Translations under genes and position numbers: made by a program | In this document: one piece after another, positions 47,269 through 56,845 of the stretch | Position numbering within the stretch: position 1 is the first letter of the stretch | Layout: every line of letters starts with the position of its first letter | The notes under the pieces: generated by a model | Told to the model about the DNA's origin: nothing | The model's database searches: none | The model's input: only the letters and a program-made list of their open reading frames with translations | Assembly: GCA_022823305.1 (NCBI GenBank) | Contig: JAJDXK010000134.1 | Coordinates: 1-64,000 of the forward strand | Direction: 5' to 3' | Source of the DNA: Alphaproteobacteria bacterium | Lineage (GTDB): Bacteria; Pseudomonadota; Alphaproteobacteria; UBA828 | DNA: 64,000 bases

Positions 47269-48411
47269 ATGAACACGGGCGGGAGAAGGTGCCTGTTCGG
47301 CGCGGCGTTGCGGCCGGCAGTCGCGATGCTGGGCCTGATGCTGATGCTGGCGGGCGGCGCTGCGGCCGAGCGCGTCTGCACGGGCCCGGGCATCAACCAC
47401 CTCCCGCCCCCGGCGGAGTCGGACGAGGTGCTGAGCGTGCTCGCCTACAACGTCTATCTGCTGCCCTCGCACGTCCGCGCGATCCCCTTCATGGGCGAGC
47501 GCTTCGCCATCGCGCAGGAGGAGCGCGCCGCGCGCATCGCCCCCTTCCTCGCCCCCTACGACGTCGTGATCCTGTCGGAGGCCTACGACGACGACTCGCG
47601 CACGATGCTGCTCGACGGGCTCCGGGCGCAGGGCTTCGGCCACATGACACGCATCCTGGGCAGCGCCTGCCGCGCCGCGTCGAGCTGCGAGAAAGGCGTC
47701 GTCTACGACCAGCCCCTCGCCGACGGAGACGCGCCGCGCGGCGGCGAGGGCGACACCTGGTTCGGCGAGGACGGCGGCGTCCTCATCGCCAGCAGGCACC
47801 CCATCGGGGCGGCGCGCGAAGTGGTCTACGCCGACTGCGTCGAGCGCGACTGCAACGCCGCCAAGGGCTTCGTCCATGCCCGCATCGACAAGGGCGGAGG
47901 GCGCTACCACGTCATCGGCACCCACGCGCAGTTCGGCTGGGGATCCGGGCAGCGCGCGGCCAAGGCGGCGCAGTTCCGCGCCCTCAGGCGATACGTCGAA
48001 AACGAGTCCGGCATCCCGCGCACGGAGCCGGTCATCGTCGGCGGCGACTTCAACGTCCTGCGCCACGAGTTCGGAAGCCTGCTGGAGGACGACACGCTCG
48101 GCGTGCTGGCGCCGGAGTTCCGGGGCCATCGCTACACCCGCGAGACGCGCAGCGACTGGGCGAGCCGGGGCAACGGCTACGTCGACTACGTCCTCGCCAA
48201 GCAGGGCTTCCGGGCGCCCGCCTACGGCAGCAATTGCCCCATGGTCTTCCGCACCCGCTACGACTTCGAGGACCGGGCGCTGTTCTCGGTCATCCGCGGA
48301 GAGGACTACTGCGACCTCTCGGACCACTGGGCGGTCTGGGGCTACTTCGACTACCGCGAGGCCCCCGGCCCGCCGCCCGCGTGCCCGATCCCGGAGTTTC
48401 CGCCGCGCTGA
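47269..48411 (+). CDS. secreted sphingomyelinase-like phosphodiesterase
   Basis: This 380-residue protein of the endonuclease/exonuclease/phosphatase fold has a signal peptide (hydrophobic AMLGLMLMLAGGAAA). The motifs are LAYNVYLLP, metal Glu in LSEAYDD, THAQFGWG, GGDFNV, YVDYVLAK and terminal SDHWAVWG. This set fits the sphingomyelin phosphodiesterase (bacterial sphingomyelinase C) branch. Cys pairs (CRAASSC, DCVERDC) may form disulfides, consistent with export. It hydrolyses phospholipid or sphingolipid headgroups if the family assignment holds. It is divergent from hisN. Confidence 0.87.
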   Translation: MNTGGRRCLFGAALRPAVAMLGLMLMLAGGAAAERVCTGPGINHLPPPAESDEVLSVLAYNVYLLPSHVRAIPFMGERFAIAQEERAARIAPFLAPYDVVILSEAYDDDSRTMLLDGLRAQGFGHMTRILGSACRAASSCEKGVVYDQPLADGDAPRGGEGDTWFGEDGGVLIASRHPIGAAREVVYADCVERDCNAAKGFVHARIDKGGGRYHVIGTHAQFGWGSGQRAAKAAQFRALRRYVENESGIPRTEPVIVGGDFNVLRHEFGSLLEDDTLGVLAPEFRGHRYTRETRSDWASRGNGYVDYVLAKQGFRAPAYGSNCPMVFRTRYDFEDRALFSVIRGEDYCDLSDHWAVWGYFDYREAPGPPPACPIPEFPPR

Positions 48412-48428
48412 ACGCGGCTCGCCCCGCC

Positions 48429-49832
48429 CTACTCGGCAGCGTCGAGGCGGCGCTCCCGCTGCATCCAGCGCGGCTTGCTGGCCGCGTGCTCGCGCACGAA
48501 TTCCTGGGTCGGCATGCGCGGGTCCTGCCAGTAGAGCTTGGGCTTCTCCCAGTTGTAGGGCGCGGGCTCGGGGATCGGCGCCTCGGTGTCGATCACCACG
48601 CCGTCCTTCATCACCAGCGCGAGCCGCGCGCGGTCCTGCAGCACCGCGATGTCGGCCAGCGGGTCGCCGTCCACCAGCAGCAGGTCGGCGAGCTTGCCCT
48701 CCTCCAGGGTGCCGATCTCGTCCTCCATGCCGAGGGTGAGCGCGGCGTTGGCGGTGCCGGCGCGGATCGCCTCCATGGCGCTCAGGCCCCCGTAGGTCAT
48801 CAGGTGCTCCATCTCGCGCGCGTGCCATTCGCCGTAGGGCACCGAGCCCTGGCCGCTGTCGGTGCCGGCAATGATGGTGATGCCCTCGGCGCGGGCGCGG
48901 GAGACGACGGCGGCGAGACGCTCGACCTCGTCCTTGTAGGCGTCGAGGATGAAGGATGAGCAGCCGAGGTCGGGGCCCCAGTCGAGGGTGTTGACCAGCA
49001 GCGAGAAGGTGGGGATCAGCGGCGTCGGGTTGCGGAAGAGCACGTCCAGGTCGTCTTCCGACATGTAGGAGCCGTGGATGATCCAGTCGAAGCCGGCGCG
49101 GATCGCGTCCGCCGCGGCGCGGCCCGAGCGGGCGTGGATGGTGCAGACCTTGCCGAGCCGGTGCGTGATCTCGGCGATGGCGCGGAGGTCGTCGAGTCCG
49201 ATGCTGCCGGCGAGCTCCGCGTCGCCGGTCAGCACGTCGCCGTCGCCCGCGACCTTGACGATGTCGACGCCCTCCTTGATCTCGCGGCGTGCCTCCGTGA
49301 CCATCTCGTCGCGCGTGTTGCAGAGCACGGCGAAGGACGACTTCGGGTGCTCCATCCACGACGGCCAGGGCGAGCCGATGGCGTTGTAGGTGGTGATGTA
49401 GCGCCCGGCCGAGGCCATGCGCGGCCCCTCGATCAGGCCGGCGTTGACGGCGTCGCGCACCGCCACCGAGATGTTCCAGGTCGAGCCCGGATCGGAGAAC
49501 GCGGTGACGCCCGCGCGCAGCACCTTGCGCGCGTTGTTGGCGGCGCGCAGCGTCCGGTACTCCACGCCGGCGTAGAGGTCGAGCTCCTCGAACGACAGGA
49601 TGTCGCCGTAGGAGATGTGGCAGTGGGCGTCGATCATGCCGGGCATGAGGGTGCGGCCGGCGGCCTCGATGGTCCGGACGCCGCCGCGGCTCCGCGCTTC
49701 GGCCGCGACTTCGGCATCGGGGCCGATCCGGGCGATGCGCTTGCCCTCGACCAGCAGCGAGACGCCCTCCGACGGCGCAGCGCCGGTCGTATCGAGCAGG
49801 CGCGCGCCCGCGATCAGATATCCCTCGGCCAT
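48429..49832 (-). CDS. amidohydrolase family protein (imidazolonepropionase-like)
   Basis: This is a 467-residue metal-dependent amidohydrolase with metal His pair DAHCHISYGD, WIIHGSYM, GTDSGQGSVPYGEW and a C-terminal TLEEGKLADLLLVDGDPL. ATG at 49832 follows GGGAGGGCAGGACC. It belongs to the prolidase/aryldialkylphosphatase-like branch; the substrate is not predictable. It is divergent from the LLM oxidoreductase gene across 169 bp. Confidence 0.9.
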   Translation of the reverse strand: MAEGYLIAGARLLDTTGAAPSEGVSLLVEGKRIARIGPDAEVAAEARSRGGVRTIEAAGRTLMPGMIDAHCHISYGDILSFEELDLYAGVEYRTLRAANNARKVLRAGVTAFSDPGSTWNISVAVRDAVNAGLIEGPRMASAGRYITTYNAIGSPWPSWMEHPKSSFAVLCNTRDEMVTEARREIKEGVDIVKVAGDGDVLTGDAELAGSIGLDDLRAIAEITHRLGKVCTIHARSGRAAADAIRAGFDWIIHGSYMSEDDLDVLFRNPTPLIPTFSLLVNTLDWGPDLGCSSFILDAYKDEVERLAAVVSRARAEGITIIAGTDSGQGSVPYGEWHAREMEHLMTYGGLSAMEAIRAGTANAALTLGMEDEIGTLEEGKLADLLLVDGDPLADIAVLQDRARLALVMKDGVVIDTEAPIPEPAPYNWEKPKLYWQDPRMPTQEFVREHAASKPRWMQRERRLDAAE

Positions 49833-50001
49833 GGTCCTGCCCTCCCCTGCCCGTCCGTGCTCCTGCACGCCGCCTTCCGCCGGGCAGACCGGCGCGCCGT
49901 CGCAGGTTTGGCTTCGCCTCCGCCCCTCTGTACGATCGCCGCCGGCCCGTGGCAACCGATGGGTGCACGCGGCGCCGCGGCCAATTCGTCGGGAGGATGG
50001 C

Positions 50002-50997
50002 ATGGGCAGAGTCGGAGTGGCGTTCTCGGGCGGGCTGAACGCATCCGAGATCGTGGAGTGCGCGGCGCTCGCCGAATCGCTCGGCTACGACTCCGTGTGG
50101 ATGGCGGAGGGCCACGGCGGCGACCAGTTCGCCACGCTCTCGGCCGTCGCGGCGCGGACCAGCCGGGTGACGCTCGGCACCTGCATCTCCAGCGTGTTCG
50201 TGCGCTCGGCGCCGACCATCGCCATGGCCGCCGCGGTGGTCGACCAGATCTCCGGCGGCCGCTTCATCCTCGGCCTCGGCTCCAGCCACAAGGTCCAGGT
50301 CGAGCCCGAGCACGGCGTGCCCTACGGCAAGCCGGTGACGCGGGTGCGGGAAACGGCGGAGGTGGTGCGGCGGCTGTTGCGGGACGGGCGTGTCTCGTAC
50401 CAGGGAGAGGCGGTCACCATCGAGAACTACGAGCTCTGGTTCCAGCCCCTCCGCCCCGGCCTTCCCATCTACTTCTCGGCCGTCTTCCCCAAGATGATCG
50501 GGGTCTGCGGGGAGGAGGCGGACGGCGTGATCCTGGTCTTCACCACGCTCGACACCGGTGCCGAGGTGCGGCAGCACATCGCCGCCGGCGCCGCGAGGGC
50601 CGGGCGCGACGCGAGCGCGGTCGACGTGACCTCCCTCCTGCCCGCGGCGGCGGCCGACGACCCAGCGGAAGCCTTCGACGCGCTCCGGCCCGGGGTCGCC
50701 ATGTATACGGGCTTCTTCCCCCGCTACAACCGGAGGGCGGTGGAGCAGGGCTTCGCCGACGAAGCCGCCGTGATCGCCGAGGCCTGGGGGCGGGGCGACC
50801 ACGAGGCGGCGATCCGGGCCGTGAGCGACGAGCATATCGCCTCGGTCTGCATCGCCGGCACGCCCGCGCGCTGCCGCGAGCGGGTCGAGGCCTATCGCGC
50901 CTCCGGGATCGACCTGCCGATGATCGCACCGATGGCCACGGGTCCCGACGCCAGGCGGATGGCCGAGGCCACCATCAGGGCCTGCGCCCCCGGCTGA
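50002..50997 (+). CDS. LLM-class flavin-dependent oxidoreductase
   Basis: This is a 331-residue luciferase-like monooxygenase/F420-type TIM barrel. LAESLGYDSVWMAEGHGGDQ, RTSRVTLGTCISS and GRFILGLGSSHK are family blocks. GGGAGG lies 5 bases before the ATG. The cofactor (FMN or F420) and substrate are unresolved. It converges with the aminotransferase gene at a GC hairpin. Confidence 0.9.
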   Translation: MGRVGVAFSGGLNASEIVECAALAESLGYDSVWMAEGHGGDQFATLSAVAARTSRVTLGTCISSVFVRSAPTIAMAAAVVDQISGGRFILGLGSSHKVQVEPEHGVPYGKPVTRVRETAEVVRRLLRDGRVSYQGEAVTIENYELWFQPLRPGLPIYFSAVFPKMIGVCGEEADGVILVFTTLDTGAEVRQHIAAGAARAGRDASAVDVTSLLPAAAADDPAEAFDALRPGVAMYTGFFPRYNRRAVEQGFADEAAVIAEAWGRGDHEAAIRAVSDEHIASVCIAGTPARCRERVEAYRASGIDLPMIAPMATGPDARRMAEATIRACAPG

Positions 50998-51006
50998 GGC
51001 CCGTCA

Positions 51007-51026
51007 GGGCGCCGGGCGCGGCGCCC
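51007..51026. terminator. GC hairpin between convergent genes
   Basis: GGGCGCC (51007-51013) and GGCGCCC (51020-51026) flank a 6-base loop. It sits between the stop of the LLM gene and the stop of the aminotransferase gene. No T tract follows, so Rho-independence is uncertain. Confidence 0.5.
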
Positions 51027-51027
51027 C

Positions 51028-52347
51028 CTACCAGCCGGCGAACCGGGCCACGTCCTCGTCGGCGACCTTGCCGGCCGCCACGTCCTCCAGCGCCCGGTCG
51101 AGGATGGCCAATCCTTCGTCCGCCTCCGCCGCCGAGAGCGTCAGCGGCGGCGTGAACTCGAGGACGTTCGACTGCATGCCGACGTAGTAGAGGATCAGCC
51201 CGAGCTGATGGGCGCGGTAGACGACCTTCGCGGTCTCGCTCGACGCCGGCTCCCGGCTCACCGGGTCGCGCACCAGCTCGACGCCGCAGGCGAGACCGCG
51301 CCCGCGCACGTGGCCGATCAGCGCGTGACGCTGCGCGAGCCTCGCCAGCCCGGAGAGCAGCCGCTCGCCCATGGCCGCGGCGTTGGCGGTGAGCCCTTCT
51401 TCCTCGACGGTGCGCAGCACGGCACGGCCGGCGGCGGCGCACACCGGGTTGCCGGCGGCCGTCATGATGGCGAAGGCGGAGGAGAAGTCCATCAGCGCCG
51501 CCGGGCCGACCACGGCAGAGAGCGGCAGCCCGCCACCCAGGCCCTTGCCGTAGACGACGATGTCGGGACTGAGCCCTTCCGCCTCGAAGGCGTGGAAGAG
51601 GCCGGTGCGGCCGATCCCCACCTTGACCTCGTCCACCACGATCAGGATGCCGTGGGCGCGGCAGCGCTCCTCCAGGCCCTTGAGGAAGCCGGCAGGCGGC
51701 ACGATGACGCCGCCGTCGGACTGGATCGGCTCGATGAAGACGGCGGCGATCTCGTCCGGTTCGATCTCGCTTTCGAAGCGGCGGTCGAGATCGGCCAGCG
51801 CGCCCTCCACCAGATCGGGCGCGAACTGCGGGCGGTAGGGATCGGGATAGGGCAGCCGGGTGAGGCCGGGGCGCGCCGGCGCGTGGCTCTGCGAGCTGTG
51901 GCCCGAAACCGACATCGAGGCGGCGCTGCCGCCGTGGTAGGCGCCGACGAAAGAGAGGATGCCGCGCCTCGGCATCGCCGCCTCCAGCAGCCGCACCACG
52001 GCATCGTTGGCGTCGGAGCCGGAATGGCCGAACCAGACCCGCCGCTCGCGCTCGTCGGGCATGCGCGCCAGCAGGTCCTCGGCGAGGCCGACCGCGGGCT
52101 CGACGGCGCACGAGCCGAGGCAGATCGCCCCCATGTCGCCGACCGCCGCGCTCACGGCCTCGACCACGGCCGGGTGGCTGTAGCCGAGGCTCGCGGCACC
52201 CCATGAGCCGCTGAAGTCGAGCACGCGCCGGCCGCCTTCCTCGACGACGTAGGAGCCGGCTCCGCCTGTCGCGGTCGCCGGGAAGAAGCGCAGCCGCTCG
52301 ATGTCGGCGATGGTGCGCCCGTCGCGGCTCATCAGGTCGTCGGTCAT
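51028..52347 (-). CDS. class III PLP aminotransferase
   Basis: This is a 439-residue class III aminotransferase. The conserved Asp is in VVDEVKVGIGRTG and the PLP Lys in VYGKGLGGGLPLSAVVG; GAYHGGSAASM and GSWGAASLGYSHP are typical. It is of the GABA/omega-amino acid aminotransferase type. It lies 34 bp downstream of the amidase gene, consistent with sequential breakdown of an amide to an amine and then transamination. Confidence 0.92.
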   Translation of the reverse strand: MTDDLMSRDGRTIADIERLRFFPATATGGAGSYVVEEGGRRVLDFSGSWGAASLGYSHPAVVEAVSAAVGDMGAICLGSCAVEPAVGLAEDLLARMPDERERRVWFGHSGSDANDAVVRLLEAAMPRRGILSFVGAYHGGSAASMSVSGHSSQSHAPARPGLTRLPYPDPYRPQFAPDLVEGALADLDRRFESEIEPDEIAAVFIEPIQSDGGVIVPPAGFLKGLEERCRAHGILIVVDEVKVGIGRTGLFHAFEAEGLSPDIVVYGKGLGGGLPLSAVVGPAALMDFSSAFAIMTAAGNPVCAAAGRAVLRTVEEEGLTANAAAMGERLLSGLARLAQRHALIGHVRGRGLACGVELVRDPVSREPASSETAKVVYRAHQLGLILYYVGMQSNVLEFTPPLTLSAAEADEGLAILDRALEDVAAGKVADEDVARFAGW

Positions 52348-52381
52348 GGCTCGCGATTTCTCCCTGCTCCCGCGTAGCGCC

Positions 52382-53803
52382 TCAGAGTGGCGGGAGCACC
52401 TGCCGCCACGGATTGGCCGCTTCGTAGGCCGCCGCGGCGCGGAAGACGCTCATGTCGTCGTAGGTGCGGCCGACGATCTGGAGTCCGGTGGGCAGGCCGG
52501 CATCGCTGAGGCCGCTCGGTACGGCGATGACCGGGCACTGGCTCACCATGTTGAAGGGATAGCAGAGGTTCCAGCCCAGATAGGCGTGGACCGGCTTACC
52601 GTTGACGCGGAAGTCCCCGGCGCCGCAGTCGTGCTCCGCCCCCACCGTGGGCACGGAGAGCGCGGGACACACCAGGACGTCGCAACTCTCGAGGATCGGC
52701 GCGAGCGAGCGGTACATGGCGCCGCGCACGATGTTGCAGCGGTAGAGCGTCTCCGCCGAATGCGAGAGCCCGTTCTCGATGATACGGACCATGTAGGGGT
52801 CCATGCCGTCGCGCCACTCGTCGAGAAGCCCGCCGAGGCTCGCCGCCGCCATGCCCTCCCAGTAGCGGAGATAGGGATGGGGCAGGTCGAACCCGCCCCA
52901 GTCCGGCGTCACCTCGCGGACGGTGCAGCCGAGGCGGCGGAACACGTCGACCGCGGCGTGCGTGTTGCGGGCGACCTCGGGGTCGATCTCGAACAGCCCC
53001 AGGTCCATGGAGAAGGCAACGGTCCAGCCCTCGATCGGCGGGAAGCTCCCGGGCAGGACGACGCGCTCCCTGAGCGAGCACATGTCGTCGGGATGCGCGC
53101 CCGACATCACGTTCTGCATCAGCGCCGCGTCGCCGACGCTGCGCGTCATCGGCCCGTAGTGGAGCAGCGATTCGATGGGGTGATCCACGTCCAGCGGATT
53201 GCGCCCGAAGGGTGCCTTGTAGCCGACGACGTGGCAGGCCGCCGCCGGAATGCGCACGGAGCCGCCGGCGTCGGTGCCGTCGGCGAGCACGGTCATGCCG
53301 GCGGCGAGAGCCGCGCCGGCACCGCCCGACGAGCCGCCGGGGGCGTGCTCCAGGCTCCACGGGTTGCGGGTGACGCCCCAGAGCGGGCTCGCGGTGATCG
53401 GCGCGTAGGCGAACTCCGGCGTGGTCGTGCGCGCGTGCATGATGGCGCCGGCATCCAGCAGGCGGGCGACGGTCGGCGCGGATCGCTCCGGCCGGTTCTC
53501 GGCGAATGCCCTGGAGCCGAGGGTGGTGCGCTCGCCAGCGACCGCGTGGAAATCCTTGATCGCGGTGGGGATCCCTTCCAGCGGCCGCGCCGTTCCGCTG
53601 GCGTAGGCTGCCTCGGCCGCGCGCGCCTGATCGAGCGCGCGCTCCGGCCAGATTTCGGTGAACGCATTGAGCCGCGGGTTGACGGCCTCGATCCGCGCCA
53701 GCGTCGCTTCCATGAGCGCGACCGGAGAGAGCGTGCCGGCCCTGAACGCGGCGACCGCCTCGGTGGCGGTGAGGGTGCAGAGCTCCCGCGCGCTTAGGGC
53801 CAT
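52382..53803 (-). CDS. amidase-signature-family amidase
   Basis: This is a 473-residue AS-family amidase. The catalytic Lys is in IPTAIKDFHAVAGE and the Ser-Gly-Gly nucleophile region is GGSSGGAGAALAAGM with DGTDAGGSVRIPA. GGAGAGAGC precedes the ATG. It is cytoplasmic. Given its downstream aminotransferase, it probably acts on a small aliphatic amide, but GatA function is excluded by the lack of gatB/gatC. Confidence 0.93.
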   Translation of the reverse strand: MALSARELCTLTATEAVAAFRAGTLSPVALMEATLARIEAVNPRLNAFTEIWPERALDQARAAEAAYASGTARPLEGIPTAIKDFHAVAGERTTLGSRAFAENRPERSAPTVARLLDAGAIMHARTTTPEFAYAPITASPLWGVTRNPWSLEHAPGGSSGGAGAALAAGMTVLADGTDAGGSVRIPAAACHVVGYKAPFGRNPLDVDHPIESLLHYGPMTRSVGDAALMQNVMSGAHPDDMCSLRERVVLPGSFPPIEGWTVAFSMDLGLFEIDPEVARNTHAAVDVFRRLGCTVREVTPDWGGFDLPHPYLRYWEGMAAASLGGLLDEWRDGMDPYMVRIIENGLSHSAETLYRCNIVRGAMYRSLAPILESCDVLVCPALSVPTVGAEHDCGAGDFRVNGKPVHAYLGWNLCYPFNMVSQCPVIAVPSGLSDAGLPTGLQIVGRTYDDMSVFRAAAAYEAANPWRQVLPPL

Positions 53804-53846
53804 GCTCTCTCCTGCCCCTTCCGCGCCGGCTGCCTCGGCCGGTCGC

Positions 53847-54572
53847 CTACCCGCCGTAGCGGCGTTCGCGGCGCCGGAACTCGCCCAGCGCCCGATCGAG
53901 ATGCTCGAGCGTGAAGTCGGGCCACAGCGTCGGCACGAACACCAGCTCGGTATACGCCGACTGCCACAGCAGGAAGTTGCTGAGACGCTGCTCGCCGCTG
54001 GTGCGGATCACGAGGTCGAGATCGGGCAGGTCGCGGGTCTGGAGGTGGCGCTGGAACGATTCCTCCGAGATCTCCTCGGGATCGAGCGCGCCGTCCCGGA
54101 CCTGCTCGGCGATCCGGCGCACGGTGTCGAGGATCTCCTGCCGCCCGCCGTAGTTGACCGCGACCGTGAGCGTGAGCGTCGCGTTGTGGCGCGTGCTCTC
54201 CTCCGCCTCGGCGATGAGGGCGTTGATCTCCGCGCTGAGCCGCGAGCGGTCGCCGATGAAGGCGAGGCGCACGCCGTTGCCGCGCAGCTCGGCGACCTCG
54301 CGCCGCAGATAGAGCCGCAGCAGCCCCATGAGGTCCTCGACCTCGTCCACGGGGCGCTTCCAGTTCTCGGAAGAGAAGGCGTAGATGGTGAGGTGGCCGA
54401 TGTTGCGCTCCGGGCAGCCCTTCAGGATCGTGCGCACGACCTCGGCGCCGCGCCGGTGCCCCGCGATGCGCGGCAGGCCCCGCGCCCGCGCCCAGCGGCC
54501 GTTGCCGTCCAGAATGACTCCGACGTGGAGAGCCGCCGCCTCCCGGGCAGCGAATGACCGCGCGAGCGCCAT
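53847..54572 (-). CDS. uppS: isoprenyl (undecaprenyl) diphosphate synthase
   Basis: This is a 241-residue cis-prenyltransferase for the peptidoglycan lipid carrier. VILDGNGRWARARGLPRIAGHRRGAE contains the catalytic Asp and the diphosphate-binding Arg/His (cited as DGNGRWA and GHRRGAE). LTIYAFSSENW and DLVIRTSGEQRLSNFLLWQ complete the family pattern. It starts two bases after the frr stop. Confidence 0.96.
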   Translation of the reverse strand: MALARSFAAREAAALHVGVILDGNGRWARARGLPRIAGHRRGAEVVRTILKGCPERNIGHLTIYAFSSENWKRPVDEVEDLMGLLRLYLRREVAELRGNGVRLAFIGDRSRLSAEINALIAEAEESTRHNATLTLTVAVNYGGRQEILDTVRRIAEQVRDGALDPEEISEESFQRHLQTRDLPDLDLVIRTSGEQRLSNFLLWQSAYTELVFVPTLWPDFTLEHLDRALGEFRRRERRYGG

Positions 54573-54574
54573 GT

Positions 54575-55132
54575 CTAGACCTGCATGATCTCGCGTTCCT
54601 TGGCCTCGACCATCTCGCTCATCTTCTTGACGAAGCCGTCGGTCATCTCCTGGATTTCCGTCGCCCAGAGCCGCGATTCGTCCTCGCCGAGGTCGCCGGC
54701 GCGTTCCATCTTCTTGAGCTGGTCCATGCCGTCGCGCCGCACGTTGCGCGCCGCCACCTTGGCCTGCTCCGCATACTTGGCGGCGACCTTGGCAAGTTCG
54801 CGGCGGCGTTCCTCGTTCAGCTCCGGGATCGGAATGCGGAGAGACTGGCCGTCGACGATGGGGTTGAGCCCCAGATCGGCAGAGCGGATCGCCTTCTCCA
54901 CGGCCTTCACCTGGGTCTTGTCCCAGACCTGCACGGTAAGCATGCGCGGCTCGGGGATGTTGATGGTCGCCACCTGGTTGAGCGGCATCTCCGTCTCGTA
55001 GGCCTCGACGGTGATCGGCTCGAGCAGGCTGAGCGACGCGCGCCCGGTGCGCAGCCCCGCCAGCTCCTTGCGCAGGGCCTCGACGGCGCCGTTCATGCGG
55101 CGTTCCAGGTCATCGAGATCGGGATCGGCCAT
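54575..55132 (-). CDS. frr: ribosome recycling factor
   Basis: This is a 185-residue RRF of normal length. [22 protein letters not shown] and [30 protein letters not shown] blocks, noted by their cores LRTGRAS and RRELAKV, are typical. It follows pyrH by 3 bp. Confidence 0.97.
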   Translation of the reverse strand: MADPDLDDLERRMNGAVEALRKELAGLRTGRASLSLLEPITVEAYETEMPLNQVATINIPEPRMLTVQVWDKTQVKAVEKAIRSADLGLNPIVDGQSLRIPIPELNEERRRELAKVAAKYAEQAKVAARNVRRDGMDQLKKMERAGDLGEDESRLWATEIQEMTDGFVKKMSEMVEAKEREIMQV

Positions 55133-55135
55133 GGC

Positions 55136-55861
55136 TCAACCCTCGTCCGAGATGACGGTGAAGGGTCCGTCGCCGTCGATCACGGCGGCAAGCCCGCCCT
55201 TCCGCCGGATGGAGAATACCACAATCGGGATGTCGTTCTCGCGGGCGAGCGAAATCGCCGATGCGTCCATGGCCTTCAGGTCCTTGGACAGCACGTCCAG
55301 GTAGGAGAGCCGCTCGAAGCGCACCGCACCGGCGTCGATCTCGGGGTCCGCGGCGTAGACACCGTCGACCTTGGTGCCCTTCAGCAGCGCGTCGCACCCC
55401 ATCTCCGCCGCCCGGAGCGCCGCCGCGGTGTCGGTGGTGAAGAAGGGGTTGCCGGTGCCGCCCGCGAAGAGCACGATCCGCCCCTTCTCCAGGTGGCGCT
55501 GCCCGCGCCGGCGGATGTAGGGCTCGCACACCGGCGCGATGGGAAGCGCGGAGAGCACCCGGGTCGCCGTGCCGAGGCGCTCCAGCGCGTTCTGCATGGC
55601 CACCGCGTTCATCACCGTCGCCAGCATGCCGATGTAGTCGGCGGTTGCCCGCTCCATGCCGGCGGCCGCGTCGGAGGAGCCGCGGAAGATGTTGCCGCCG
55701 CCGACGACGGCGCAGATCTCGATACCCCTGGCCTGGACCTCGACGATCTCGCCGGCAAGTCGCTCCACGGCATCGCCGTCGATACCGTAGGGCGCCTCGC
55801 CCATCAGCGCCTCGCCCGATATCTTGAGCAGGATGCGCCTGAACGGGGGCAAGGCCGTCAT
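55136..55861 (-). CDS. pyrH: uridylate kinase
   Basis: This is a 241-residue UMP kinase of the amino-acid-kinase fold. [21 protein letters not shown] and [16 protein letters not shown] are characteristic. It phosphorylates UMP to UDP and remains intact although pyrF in this window is broken. Confidence 0.97.
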   Translation of the reverse strand: MTALPPFRRILLKISGEALMGEAPYGIDGDAVERLAGEIVEVQARGIEICAVVGGGNIFRGSSDAAAGMERATADYIGMLATVMNAVAMQNALERLGTATRVLSALPIAPVCEPYIRRRGQRHLEKGRIVLFAGGTGNPFFTTDTAAALRAAEMGCDALLKGTKVDGVYAADPEIDAGAVRFERLSYLDVLSKDLKAMDASAISLARENDIPIVVFSIRRKGGLAAVIDGDGPFTVISDEG

Positions 55862-55889
55862 TGCTCAGTCCTGCGTGCGCGGCCGCCGC

Positions 55890-56816
55890 CTACGACCCGA
55901 GCTGCGCCGCGACTTCGGCGGCGAAGTCCTTGCTCTCGCGCTCGATCCCCTCGCCCAGCTGGTAGCGGACGAAGCCGCTTACCGCGACCGGCGCATCGAG
56001 TGTGTCCGCGAGCTGTTCCAGCACCGCCTTCACCCGGCTCTCGCCATCGAGCACCCAGGTCTGCTCCACGAGGACGACCTCCTCGAAGAACTTGCGGAGC
56101 CTGCCCTCGATCATCTTCTCGATGATCTTCTCGGGCTTGCCCTCGGCGCGCGCCTGCTCCGCCAGCACCGCGCGCTCGCGGTCCACCGACGCCTGATCCA
56201 GCGACTCGCGCGCGACCGCCTGCGGGCTCGCCGCGGCGATGTGCATGGCGAGCTCGTGGGCCGGGCGGTCGAGGCTCTCGACGGCCGCATCCGATTCCAC
56301 GGCGACGACCACGCCGAGCTTGCCGAGCCCTTCCGCAATCGGCATGTGCACGTAGTGGCCGACGACGCCCGCCGGCACCGAGAGAGCGGCGGTTCGCCTG
56401 AGCTGGATGTTCTCGCCGATGGTGGCGACGAGATTGGTGATCTCTTCGGCCACGGTACGGCCGGTGCCCGGGTAGGGCGCGGCGGAGAGGCGCTCGAGGT
56501 CGCCCCCGCAGTCCAGCGCGATCCCGGCCACGCCGCGCACCACGGTCTGGAAGTCGGCGTTCCGCGCCACGAAATCGGTCTCGGCGTTGATCTCGACCAG
56601 CGCCGCCTTGCCGGGTGCCGTCGCGACGCCGATCAGCCCTTCGGCTGCGGTCCGGCCGGCCTTGCGCTGGGCCTGGGCGAGGCCGCTCTTGCGCAGCCAG
56701 TCGACCGCCGCCTCCAGCTCGCCCCCGGTCTCGGTCAGCGCCTTCTTGCAATCCATCATGCCGGCGCCGGTCTTGTCGCGCAGCTGCTTGACCAGAGCCG
56801 CCGTGATCTGAGCCAT
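55890..56816 (-). CDS. tsf: elongation factor Ts
   Basis: This is a 308-residue EF-Ts, the nucleotide exchange factor for EF-Tu. [26 protein letters not shown] and the C-terminal [11 protein letters not shown] are family markers. It lies 29 bp downstream of rpsB. Confidence 0.97.
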   Translation of the reverse strand: MAQITAALVKQLRDKTGAGMMDCKKALTETGGELEAAVDWLRKSGLAQAQRKAGRTAAEGLIGVATAPGKAALVEINAETDFVARNADFQTVVRGVAGIALDCGGDLERLSAAPYPGTGRTVAEEITNLVATIGENIQLRRTAALSVPAGVVGHYVHMPIAEGLGKLGVVVAVESDAAVESLDRPAHELAMHIAAASPQAVARESLDQASVDRERAVLAEQARAEGKPEKIIEKMIEGRLRKFFEEVVLVEQTWVLDGESRVKAVLEQLADTLDAPVAVSGFVRYQLGEGIERESKDFAAEVAAQLGS

Positions 56817-56845
56817 CGTTCCCTACTCCCCGGTATGAGGCGCGC

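Noticed and set aside
46651-50835. Open frame of 1394 codons on the minus strand
   Set aside because: It runs across hisN, the sphingomyelinase, amidohydrolase and LLM genes in wrong frames or strand. Long antisense frames are expected at this GC content and the product has no recognisable motif.
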